From the NCBI GenBank assembly GCA_016717005.1, contig JADJUF010000007.1, positions 378,001 to 442,000 on the forward strand: 64,000 nucleotides of DNA, written 5' to 3'. Of this stretch, positions 11,169 to 19,427 are shown in pieces. The position numbers and the translations under genes were made by a program. Position 1 is the first letter of the stretch. The number at the start of each line of letters is the position of its first letter. A model generated the notes under the pieces. It made no database searches. It was not told the origin of the DNA and saw only the letters and a list, made by a program, of their open reading frames with translations. Source of the DNA: Myxococcales bacterium. Its GTDB lineage: Bacteria > Myxococcota_A > Polyangia > Haliangiales > Haliangiaceae.

Positions 11169-13772
11169 GTGGCGGGCCCCCGCACCTCGGCACGAGCACC
11201 GCGCCGCGCGCCGGCGTCGACGCCGCGCGCGCCCACGGTCTTCGTGGGCCGCGAGCGCGAGCAGGCCCAGCTCGAGCGCGGGCTGGCGCAGGTGCCGGTC
11301 GCGGTCGTGTGCGGGCTGGCCGGGGTCGGCAAGTCGAGCCTCGCGTACGCGCTCGCCGGCGGCTGGGCCGGGCCGACCGCGCACGTCGCGGTGGGCGCGC
11401 CGACGCTGGGCGCGGTGCTCGACGATCTGCGCCGCGCGCTGGGCCCGGCGCCCGAGCTGCTCGGCGACGACGCCCGGGCCGCGGCGCTGGCCGCCGCGCT
11501 CGACGCCACCGGCGCGCTCGCGGTGGTCGACGATCTCCACCGGCTGGCGGCCGACGATCAGGCCCGGCTCCTGGCGCTGGTCGGCGAGCGGCTCGAGCGC
11601 GGGCGGCTGGTCGCGACGTCGCGCGAGCGCCCGGCCTCGGCCCAGGGCTACGACCGGGTCGAGATCCACCTCGGCGGCCTGCCCGAGCGCGCGGCCCGGG
11701 CGCTGTGGGCGGCGCTCGACGAGCTGCGCGGGCCGGCGGGCGGGTTCGCGCGGGCGTTCGCGGCCTCGGGCGGCAACCCGTTCCACCTGCGCCGCAGCCA
11801 CGCCGGCGATCCGTCGGGGCCCGATCCGCTGGTGGCGGCGATCGCCGCGCTGCCGACCGACGCCGCGCGGCTGCTGGCGGCGATCGCCCTGGCCGGCGCG
11901 CCGCTGGGCCCCGACGAGCTGACCGCGATCGCCGGGCGCGATCCCCGCGCGCCGCTGTCGGTCCTGCGCCGGGCGCTGCTGGTCGATCTCGACGGCGACG
12001 GCGCGCCGCTCCTGCACGACCTGGTGCGCTCGGCGGCGCGCGCGGCGCTGCCGGCGGCGACCGAGCCCGAGCTGCACGCGCGCCTGGCGACCGCGCTGGC
12101 CGCGCGCCGGGATCCCGCGGCGATCGTCGCGACCGTGCGCCACTGGCTGGCGGCGGCCCAGCCCGAGCGCGCGCGGGTGCACCTGGTCGCGACCGGCAAG
12201 GTGCTGCTCGACGTCGGCGCCAGCCGCGACGTCGCGACGCTCACCGCCGAGCTCGGCGCCACGCGCGATCGCGACCTGGGCGCGCTGCGGGCCCGGGCGC
12301 TGGCGCGGCTGCTCGATGTGGCCGAGGGCGAGAAGGCGCTGCGGGCGGCGCTGGCGGCGCGGCCGCCGTCCGGCTCGGAGCTGGCGGCGCTCGGCACGCT
12401 GGCCCTGTGCGCCGGGCGGTTCGAGGACGCGCGCCTGGCGCTGGCCCGGGCGGTCGCCGACACCGAGGCCGGGCCGTCGGTGCGGGCCGCGCTCGCCGGG
12501 CTCGACGCCGTGCGCCGGTTCCACACCGAGTCGCTGGCCGCGGCCATGGCCGACCTGGCCACCGCCGCCGAGACCGCGCGCGGCGGCGGGCGCGCGGTCC
12601 TGGCCGCGACCGCGACCTACCTGGCGTGGCTCGAGCGCTACGCGGTCGGCGCCGAGCGCAGCGGCACCCCGACGACCGACAACCGCGCGCCGTCGGCCCA
12701 CGGCTACCGCGCGGCGGCGCTCGGCGCGCTGGCGCTCGGCGGCTACGACATCCGGACCGCGCCCGGCGACAGCGCCCGGGCCCTGGCCGCGCTCGAGACC
12801 GCGCTGGCCGCCCACGACGATCCGCTGGCGCGCATCCACACCGACGCGGTGCGCGCGCTGCGGCGCTGGGAGGACGGCGATCGCCTGGGCGCGTCGGCGG
12901 CGCTGGTCGAGCTGGCCAACCGCGCCGAGGACACCGGCTACGCCCTCGCGGTGCTGTGGGTGCAGATCTTCGCCGCGCGGATCGCGTTCGTGCTCGGCCA
13001 GCGCCGCGCGGCCCGGGCGCTGCTCGAGCGGGTCAGCGAGCGGGCGCGCGCGCTCGGCGCCAGCGCGCTGGTGCGGGCGGCCAGCTACTGCGCCGACGAC
13101 GATCCGGTCGCGCGCCTCGCGGTCGTGCTCCACAGCCCGCGCGCCGCGCAGTCGCACTCGGTGCGCACCCGGGCGTTCCAGGCCGTGGCCGCGGCCGCGC
13201 GCGGCGACGCGATCGAGATCGTCCCCGACGCCCGGCCCGGCTACCACGTCGAGGCCGCGCTCGCGCACCTCGCGCTCGGCCTGGCCGCGCGCCGCGCCGC
13301 CGACGGCGCCGGCGACAAGAAGACCAAGAAGGGCGCCGCCGCCTGGGCCAAGGCCCAGGCCACCGCGGCCGACGCGCTGGCCGGCGTCGCCGACGACGAT
13401 CTGCTGCCGGCGCTGCTCGGCGTGCTCGACGGCGATCCCCGGGGCACGACCGCGCCGATCGTCGTCGACGCCGTCCGCCACGAGGTCATCGCCGGCGCGC
13501 GCACGCTGTCCTTGGGCAAGCGCCCCGTCATGCGCAAGCTGCTCTACGCCCTCGCCGCGCGCCCCGGCGAGGTGCTGTCGAAGGACGAGCTGACCCAGGC
13601 CGCCTGGGCCCGCCCCTACGACCCGCTCCGCCACGACAACCCGCTGTTCGTGAACCTCTCGCGCCTCCGCGGCCTCGTGAAGCCCACCGGCCTCTCCGTC
13701 GAGGCCGACAGCGACCAGGGCGGCTACCGCCTGGTCAGCAAGGACCCCGTCCTCGTGCGCCGGGGGCGGTAG
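11169..13772 (+). CDS. STAND-type ATPase regulator with C-terminal winged helix
   Basis: This is a predicted cytoplasmic transcriptional regulator of 867 residues from GTG 11169. After a short basic leader, VFVGRERE is the usual entry to an NB-ARC/AAA-like domain; Walker A is GLAGVGKSS (near residue 50) and Walker B is ALAVVDDLHR (near 120). The middle is a long Ala-rich, TPR-like helical region. The last ~90 residues (KRPVMRKLLYALAARPGEVL..KDELTQAAW..Y.P, ..FVNLSRLR, GGYRLV) match an OmpR/PhoB-type DNA-binding winged helix. In SARP/LuxR-type STAND regulators the DNA-binding domain is more often N-terminal or of another type. No cognate target is apparent; the neighbouring genes are unrelated. 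Confidence 0.7.
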   Translation: MAGPRTSARAPRRAPASTPRAPTVFVGREREQAQLERGLAQVPVAVVCGLAGVGKSSLAYALAGGWAGPTAHVAVGAPTLGAVLDDLRRALGPAPELLGDDARAAALAAALDATGALAVVDDLHRLAADDQARLLALVGERLERGRLVATSRERPASAQGYDRVEIHLGGLPERAARALWAALDELRGPAGGFARAFAASGGNPFHLRRSHAGDPSGPDPLVAAIAALPTDAARLLAAIALAGAPLGPDELTAIAGRDPRAPLSVLRRALLVDLDGDGAPLLHDLVRSAARAALPAATEPELHARLATALAARRDPAAIVATVRHWLAAAQPERARVHLVATGKVLLDVGASRDVATLTAELGATRDRDLGALRARALARLLDVAEGEKALRAALAARPPSGSELAALGTLALCAGRFEDARLALARAVADTEAGPSVRAALAGLDAVRRFHTESLAAAMADLATAAETARGGGRAVLAATATYLAWLERYAVGAERSGTPTTDNRAPSAHGYRAAALGALALGGYDIRTAPGDSARALAALETALAAHDDPLARIHTDAVRALRRWEDGDRLGASAALVELANRAEDTGYALAVLWVQIFAARIAFVLGQRRAARALLERVSERARALGASALVRAASYCADDDPVARLAVVLHSPRAAQSHSVRTRAFQAVAAAARGDAIEIVPDARPGYHVEAALAHLALGLAARRAADGAGDKKTKKGAAAWAKAQATAADALAGVADDDLLPALLGVLDGDPRGTTAPIVVDAVRHEVIAGARTLSLGKRPVMRKLLYALAARPGEVLSKDELTQAAWARPYDPLRHDNPLFVNLSRLRGLVKPTGLSVEADSDQGGYRLVSKDPVLVRRGR

Positions 13773-13789
13773 CGGGGCGAGGGTGTGGC

Positions 13790-13980
13790 GGGGTGCGGGG
13801 GTGGCGGCGGCGGGGTGGCGGTGGCGGCGGCGGCCGTGGCGGTGGCGGTGGCGGGTGGCGGATGGCGGTGGCGGTGGCGGACGGCGGGCGGCGGGTGGCG
13901 GATGGCGGTGGCGGACGGCAACCGCGTCGGGCTCCGCCGGGAGCCGGAGCCGGAACCGGAGCCGGAAATCGGAGCCGGAA
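13790..13980. repeat. Low-complexity GGTGGCGG and GGAGCCGGAA tracts
   Basis: The stretch after the regulator gene is made of GGTGGCGG and GGCGGATGGCGG microsatellites (13790-13930), then GGAGCCGGAACCGGAGCCGGAA (13935-13980). Several apparent frames through it are products of the repeat. I see no gene here. Confidence 0.85.
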
Positions 13981-14160
13981 TCTGACGAACGGGTGAGGCT
14001 CGGCGCCCCGCAGATCGGACGATCGGGTGAGGTTCGGGGCCCGCGCAGATCTGACGATCGGGTGAGGCTCGGAGCCGCGCAGATCTGACGATCGGGTGAG
14101 GTTCGGAGCCCAGGTTCGGAGCCCAGGTTCGGAGCCCAGCAGATCTGACGATCGGGGTGA
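13981..14160. repeat. ~35-bp direct repeats, five degenerate copies
   Basis: The core (A)TCTGACGATCGGGTGAGG followed by TTCGG/CTCGG and GCCCCGCAG occurs at about 13981, 14018, 14052, 14087 and 14143. The last two are separated by a triplicated 13-mer, AGGTTCGGAGCCC (14098-14137). Copies differ by several substitutions and spacing is not constant, so this is not a CRISPR. From 14161 to 14290 I see nothing further. Confidence 0.8.
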
Positions 14161-14298
14161 GGCTCCCGAGCCGGCCGGGCTCCGGACCCGGGGTCGGCGG
14201 CCCCGACCATCAGCACGAAGGGCGCGCTTATGGATGTGCATCCGTATCCCACCCCGCGAGATCCGCGACATTCCGCCTCGCAGATGATGGCACGGGGC

Positions 14299-14328
14299 TT
14301 GGACCTACCCCCGCGGTTGGCGTAATGT
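14299..14328 (+). promoter_or_regulatory. Candidate sigma70-type promoter for the lipoprotein at 14409
   Basis: TTGGAC (14299-14304) and TAATGT (14323-14328) are 18 bp apart and lie 80 bp before the start codon at 14409. The surroundings are less GC-rich than average. Not tested; a chance match is possible. Confidence 0.45.
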
Positions 14329-14408
14329 CGCGATCACGAACGGAGTGGGCGGCCGATCGACGAGGTTGCCTCGCGCCCGGTCGACCGTGATCTGTCCTGG
14401 AGGAGCTC

Positions 14409-15710
14409 ATGAAGCGTTTCGCCTGCCTTGCCATTCCTTTTGCCTTCGCCGCCTGCGGCGACAACAACACGGTCAACGGACCGGTCGACGCCCCCGTCGC
14501 CATCGACGGCCAGACCATCGACGCGCCGCCGCCGATCGACGCGGGCATCGACGCCCCCGCCGTCGTCTATGGCGGGACCGCGACGCTCATCGAGGCCCAG
14601 CTCCTCGGCGCGCCGCCCCCCGCCCCGTCGAACACCGTCATCAGCCAGGGCGTCCAGCTCGGCTTCACCATCATCGGCAACGACACCTCCCAGGCGCCTG
14701 TCATCGACACCGCACCGGGTACCCCGCTCGGCTGCAAGGTCTGGGAGTACACCCCGGCCCAGCTCGCCACATCGTTCGGCGTCAACGAGGGCACGGCAGA
14801 GTTCACGGTGACCCAGACCACCCCGGCGGCGCCGCCCTTGCCGGCCTGCATCTTCGCGCCGGGCGCCGGCTACATCTGCCCCGACCCGACCAGCAGCGGC
14901 ACCGCGGTCGGTGTGACGCTGACGGGCGTCGGCGCTGGCGCGACCGCCGCGGCGGCCCTGACGTTGCCCGGCGGGCACGCGGCCTCGTTCGTCGCTGACG
15001 ACGTGGGTCGCTTCGTCAAGTTCAGCGGCACCGGCGTGCTGACGCTCGATTCGCCGACCTCGGCCTTCCCGATCGTCATGGTCAACGCGGGCACGCCGAT
15101 CATCGGGCTGCCGCTCGGCACGGGCATGAACATCGCGGCGCTGAGCGCCGGCACGTTCACGACCCTCGCGGGCGTCGGGCCCAGCCCCGCGTTCGCGGCG
15201 GACCCCGGCCAGCTCGCTGACACCGCTACCGCAACGGCTCACTTCACCACCAACGCGGCGGGTGGAGGAGCTCACCTGGCCAACTTCGATGTGAACTTCC
15301 CACTGATCGGCGACGACTTCGACATCAACACCGCGACCGCCGATGTGCTCCGCAACATCCCCACCGACGGCTCGGAATTCCAGGTGGCTTGCACCAACTG
15401 TTCAGGCTCGACTGGCGGTCTGATCAACATCGTCACCACTGATGGTTCGATCACTGGCCTGTCCCCGTTCTCCTTCCCCGCGCCCGTCACCAAGCGCGTG
15501 CAGGTCCGCTGCGCAGCGCTCAACCCCGCGCCGCCCGCAGTGCCCGGCCCGCTCGTCGTGCCCGCAAGCATCTCGGCATACCTGATGAACAGCGGCGCGA
15601 CCCGCATCCAGGCGACGTTCATCCGCGCGAGCTTCGGCCAGACCGTCCCGTCTAACTCGGCGATGACTGCGATCGCCGGTCACGCGTTTGTGGCCTTCAC
15701 GACGCCCTGA
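14409..15710 (+). CDS. Secreted lipoprotein with Asp-Ala linker, unknown function
   Basis: ATG 14409 has GGAGGAG seven bases upstream; the product has 433 residues. The signal peptide MKRFACLAIPFAFAAC ends in a lipobox Cys. Then comes GDNNTVNGP and an Asp-Ala/Asp-Pro linker (VDAPVAIDGQTIDAPPPIDA). The body is rich in Thr, Ala, Gly and Pro with scattered Cys pairs (C..C near CIFAPGAGYIC and VACTNC), suggestive of a beta-rich extracellular domain. No catalytic motif was recognised. It stands alone, with a candidate promoter in front and a strong hairpin terminator 30 bp behind. GC is slightly below the neighbours. Confidence 0.65.
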   Translation: MKRFACLAIPFAFAACGDNNTVNGPVDAPVAIDGQTIDAPPPIDAGIDAPAVVYGGTATLIEAQLLGAPPPAPSNTVISQGVQLGFTIIGNDTSQAPVIDTAPGTPLGCKVWEYTPAQLATSFGVNEGTAEFTVTQTTPAAPPLPACIFAPGAGYICPDPTSSGTAVGVTLTGVGAGATAAAALTLPGGHAASFVADDVGRFVKFSGTGVLTLDSPTSAFPIVMVNAGTPIIGLPLGTGMNIAALSAGTFTTLAGVGPSPAFAADPGQLADTATATAHFTTNAAGGGAHLANFDVNFPLIGDDFDINTATADVLRNIPTDGSEFQVACTNCSGSTGGLINIVTTDGSITGLSPFSFPAPVTKRVQVRCAALNPAPPAVPGPLVVPASISAYLMNSGATRIQATFIRASFGQTVPSNSAMTAIAGHAFVAFTTP

Positions 15711-15738
15711 CACGTGCGTTCGCATAAGTTCTAGAGTA

Positions 15739-15766
15739 GCGAAGCCGGCCGCGAGGCCGGCTTCGC
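15739..15766 (+). terminator. Rho-independent-type hairpin after the lipoprotein gene
   Basis: GCGAAGCCGGCC (15739-15750), loop GCGA, and GGCCGGCTTCGC (15755-15766) form a perfect 12-bp stem 29 bases after the stop at 15710. It is followed by CGCTTTCGG, a weak T tract. This is the most convincing hairpin terminator in the first third of the window. Confidence 0.75.
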
Positions 15767-15834
15767 CGCTTTCGGCAACACGGCCGCGGTGGCGGCTGCG
15801 TCGCCCGACCTATCCTGCCTCGACCAGATCCGCA

Positions 15835-15843
15835 GTCGGCAAT
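15835..15843. repeat. Left 9-bp target-site duplication (GTCGGCAAT)
   Basis: GTCGGCAAT lies immediately left of the IS terminal GGG and is repeated exactly at 17549-17557. A perfect 9-bp duplication shows recent transposition. Confidence 0.9.
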
Positions 15844-17548
15844 GGGTGCGGATCTTCTGCGACGGCAGAAAGCTGATCGATTCCGGCAACTTGGTTTCGG
15901 ACGGGCTGTCCGGATCGATCGTGGGCGGGTAGCGTCGCCGGCCTGATGTCGAAGACCAACGCCGCGCGGATCGCCAACGACAGCCCCTTCTGCGAAGCTC
16001 GGCGGAGCATGAAGAAGCTGGAAGACGACCTGCTGAGCCCGGAGGCGATGCACGCGTCGCTGAGCGAGATCGAACGGATGATGCGAACGCAGGGGCGGGA
16101 GATGATGCGCGCGATGATGCAGGCGCACTTCGACGGGCGCTCGGAGCGCGAGTTGCCGGTCGCGGTGCGGGGCGAGGATGGGATCGCCCGTGAGGCGGCG
16201 CGACGGGGGCGGCGCACCGTGATGACCGAGTTCGGCGAGGTCGAGCTCGAGCGCAACCTGTACCAGGCGCCCGGCGTGACCGGGCGCGCGCCGCTCGACG
16301 CCGCGATGGACCTGCCGGCGGACAAGTACTGCACGAGGTGCGCCGGGTGGTCGCCGAGGAGAGCGCGCGGTCGTCGTTCGACGAGGTGGTGGCGGCGATC
16401 CAGAAGTACAGCGGCGCCAAGGTGCCGAAGCGACAGACCGAGGAGCTGGCGGTCCGCGCGGCGCGCGACTTCGACGAGTTCTACCAAACTCGGCTGTGCG
16501 CGCCCGAGGACACCGACCACCTGCTGGTCCTGAGCTTCGACGGGAAGGGCATCGCGATGCGCCACGACAGCCTGCGGGCGGCGACCCGCCAGGCCGCCGA
16601 GGCGACGCCGCGGCGCCTGCACACGCGCCTCACCAAGGGCGAGAAGCCGAACCGCAAGCGGATGGCCGAGGTCGCGGCGGTGTACACGATCGCGCCGTGG
16701 CCACGCGTGGTCGCCGACGTGCTGCACGGCGCGCACGCGAAGCGCACCGACCGGCCGCGCCCGATCCACAAGCGGGTGTGGGCCAGCGTCGAGCACGGCG
16801 CGCAGCAGGTGATCGACGACGCCTTCGCCGAGGCGCGCCGCCGCGATCCCGAGCAGCGCCGCCGCTGGGTCGTGCTCGTCGACGGCAGCCTCGATCAGCT
16901 GCGGCGCATCAAGCGCGCGGCGCGCGCGGCCGGCGTCGCGATCACCATCGTGCTCGATCTGGTCCACGTCCTCGAGTACCTGTGGCGCGCCGCCCACGCC
17001 TTCCATCCTGGCGACCACGCCGACGATCAGGTCGCGGCCGAGCGCTGGGTCGAGTGCCGCCTGCTCGCCCTGCTCGCCGGCCGCAGCGGCGGCGAGATCG
17101 CCAAGAGCCTGCGCCTGATGCTCACGACCCACACCCTCGACGCCAAGGCGACGCGCGCCGTCGAGCGCGCCGCCAGCTACCTCGTCAGGCACACGCGCCT
17201 CCTCCACTACGACCGCGCGATCGACGCCGGGCTGCCGATCGCCACCGGCGTGATCGAGGGCGCGTGCCGCCACCTCGTCCAGGATCGCATGGGCCGCACC
17301 GGCGCGCGGTGGTCGCTGGCCGGCGCCGAGGCCGTCCTGCGCCTGCGCGCGCTGCGCGCCAGTGGCGACTTCGACGACTACTGGCACTTTCACCTCGCGA
17401 AGGAGCACGAGCGCAACCACCAGTCACGCTATGCCGACGGCGACGTCCCCTCGACGCTGCCCCCGCTGCCGCCGCGCCGCCCCCACCTCTCCCTCGTCAA
17501 GTGATCGGAATTGTTCCCGTCGACGACCGCTCCAGAAGAGCCGCACCC
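15844..17548 (+). mobile_element. ISKra4-family-like insertion sequence, 1705 bp, intact ends
   Basis: The left end GGGTGCGGATCTTCTG (15844) and the inverted right end (ending at 17548, reading inward GGGTGCGGCTCTTCTG) match at 15 of the first 16 bases, with weaker similarity to about 22. Exact 9-bp direct repeats flank it. Terminal GGG, a ~500-residue transposase and this size fit the ISKra4 family as I know it. The single transposase gene carries a frameshift. The element sits beside the remains of an older relative (17625-18538). Confidence 0.88.
15946..17504 (+). pseudogene. ISKra4-type transposase, one frameshift
   Basis: The first part runs from ATG 15946 (MSKTNAARIANDSPFCEARR) to LDAAMDLPADKY near 16327. 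Reading then resumes one frame over as HEVRRVVAEESARSSFDEV and continues to TGA at 17502-17504. Restoring one C in TACTGCACGAG (near 16329) rejoins the two into about 519 residues. Catalytic DDE candidates are LSFDGKG, VVLVDGS and TGVIEGACRHLVQDR; the last block is strongly family-typical. As written the transposase is broken, but the perfect target duplications and clean ends suggest recent activity. A sequencing error or programmed frameshifting are alternatives; no slippery heptamer was seen. Confidence 0.8.
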
Positions 17549-17557
17549 GTCGGCAAT
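17549..17557. repeat. Right 9-bp target-site duplication (GTCGGCAAT)
   Basis: This is an exact copy of 15835-15843, adjacent to the right inverted repeat of the insertion sequence. Confidence 0.9.
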
Positions 17558-17623
17558 GTCGGCGCTGTCCGAAGCAGGTGAGGATCGGCCGCGGCCGTTT
17601 GGCCTTGATCCGCGCGGTCGGGA

Positions 17624-17737
17624 CGGGTGTGGCTCTCATGCTGATCAAGCGGCCACCCGGACGGACTTCCGCAGCGGCAGCGGGTGTGGCTCTCATGCTG
17701 ATCAAGCGGCCACCCGGACGGACTTCCGCAGCGGCAG
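17624..17737. repeat. 57-bp tandem duplication of a transposase tail and IS end
   Basis: Two copies (17624-17680 and 17681-17737) look identical. On the minus strand each holds CTGCCGCTGCGGAAGTCC, then the last transposase codons and their TGA (17702-17704 in the genic copy, 17645-17647 in the extra copy). Each also holds CATGAGAGCCACACCC, which resembles an ISKra4-like terminal repeat read outward. The duplication therefore spans both the gene's stop codon and the probable element end. Confidence 0.9.
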
Positions 17738-18538
17738 CATCGTGAGGACCATCGCGTCGGCCCAGCGGTCGCTGACGGCGAGCGCGCGGAGCTGAAGGAC
17801 GTGCCGGCCCGTCGGCTCCTTCCACCGCGAGCCGGCCCGCTTCATGCGGACCTGGACGAGGGTCTTGCAGGTGGCCTCGACGTTGCCGCTGCCGATCGGC
17901 AGGCCCGCGGCGCGGGCGGCGGCGTAGTTCATGCGGCTGTGGTGGTGCGCGAGGTACGTGATCGCTTCGTGGACTGGGCGACCGTCGCCGACCTGGACGT
18001 GGGCTCGGTCGGCGGCGCGCAGCTCGCCGAGGATGTCGATCGCGGCGTGCTCGACGTTGAGCAAGCGCATGCGCCAATGCGCCAGCCGCGCCTGCGCGTC
18101 GCCGGCGAGCAGCGCGGCGGCCGGGGCGAGCTTCTCGACGACGTGCCAGAAGTCGACGAGTTGCGTCACGCCACGATCGACGCGCCCGCCGACCTCGGTC
18201 GCGATCTGGTCGACGATGTCGTGCGCGCCGTCGCTGAGCAAGGCCACCTTCAGGCGTGGTCACTTGATCAGGAGTTCGTCGACATCGAGCCCGCCCAGCA
18301 ACCCGGCATGGGCCGCCCGCTCGACCTCGTCCGTCGCGGCCGCCACGCGCTGCTCGACCCGCCCGTAGTCGATCGCCTTGCCACCGGCGCCGCGGCGGCC
18401 CTCAGCCACGACCAGGGTGACCAGCGCACCGCGGTGCTCAACGCCTTGAACTCATCCGGCACTTCGATCACCATGCGCACGGGGCATCCTTCCGTCGAGA
18501 GAGCCTAAGCAACCCCTCGATGGCACGGGCTCTGCCCC
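17625..18538 (-). mobile_element. Degraded ISKra4-like element (internal deletion)
   Basis: The left boundary GGGTGTGGCTCTCATG resembles the intact element's GGGTGCGGCTCTTCTG end. On the minus strand the right boundary may be GGGGCAGAGCCCGTGCC (complement of 18522-18538). Between them is a shortened, frameshifted transposase. At about 0.9 kb it is far shorter than a full element. Boundaries are inferred by similarity only. Bases 18539-18651, up to the next gene, hold nothing I can name. Confidence 0.5.
17702..18480 (-). pseudogene. ISKra4-like transposase remnant
   Basis: The N-terminal piece is MRMVIEVPDEFKAL from about 18474-18480. A frameshift follows, then KAIDYGRVEQRVAAATDEVE and LDVDELLIK with an in-frame TGA, and then VALLSDGAHDIVDQIATEVG. 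The C-terminal part is well kept: DFWHVVEKLAP, GLPIGSGNVEATCKTLVQVR and MKRAGSRW, ending at TGA 17702. The central part of a full transposase, including the first catalytic Asp region, is missing. At least one frameshift, one nonsense change and one internal deletion show an old dead copy, unlike its intact-ended neighbour. Confidence 0.8.
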
Positions 18539-18651
18539 AACTTCAAGCGGCCCGCGGATCAAGCCGCGGTCCGGATCTCTCCGCCCTGCTCAGGATGAGA
18601 TCCACACCCGTCGGGACCGGCGCATGGATGGTGCCGGGGCCGCAGGGAGCG

Positions 18652-19427
18652 TTACCGAACACCGAGCGCCGAGACCCCGCTGGGTACAAGCAACTTGAGC
18701 GCGCCCGCCGGTGGCGTGAAGATGCCGGACGCGTTCATCAGACGGAAGGCGCCACATCCGCCTCCCCCCCCGCCGTACGCCGGGGCCGCACCCGTCGCAG
18801 ACGATCCTCCGCTGCCAAAGCCCTCGTAGCCTCCACTGCCGCTGGTCAGGCAACCAGTGCACATCACGGAGGGGGCGGCGGTAGATCCAGTGATCGGTCC
18901 CTCGATCCCGATCGCACCAACCGAACTTGCTCCGTTCGCGGCAGCACCGCTTCCACCTCGACCCGCGACAACAGCACCGCTCGTCAGTGAGAGCACGGGA
19001 GTCTGCACAAGGACCGCACCGCCACCACCGCCACCCGTTGTGAGGTACCCGAGGAAATCGAGCACGCCCCCCCCTGCACCACTCACATTCACGACCCCGG
19101 CCGCGCCGATCGCCACGCGGGTCCGCGACGCCAGCTGAATGCCCCCGCCACCTGCGCCAACAGTGCCGTCGTTGTAGCCCCGTCGCAACCGCCACTGGTG
19201 GCACAAAGGATGCGCCACGCGATCCCCGAGCGTCCCGCCGGACCCCATCCCTCCTGAGCTCCAGCCACCACCACCACTCGCCCCGCCGGTGCCAAAGGAG
19301 CCGCTGCACATCGAGAGCCCATTGCGCCCTCCGGGCCCGGCATGTCCCGCAAAGTTCAGGCTCTCGCCCGAGCCATCCAGCGTCCCGCCGATGTACACGT
19401 CGAAGTGCGACGCGACCGCGAGCGCGC
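18652..19427. repeat. Near-identical tract shared with 22135-22908
   Basis: The 3' ~775 bp of the two paralogous lipoprotein genes are almost identical apart from small indels. Similarity drops abruptly upstream of about 19428/22909, where third-position differences become frequent, and just past the stop codons. This is the signature of gene conversion or a recent partial duplication. Confidence 0.8.

Noticed and set aside
13981..14160. CRISPR-like repeats
   Set aside because: Repeats are degenerate, spacing is irregular and the spacers are not unique sequences.
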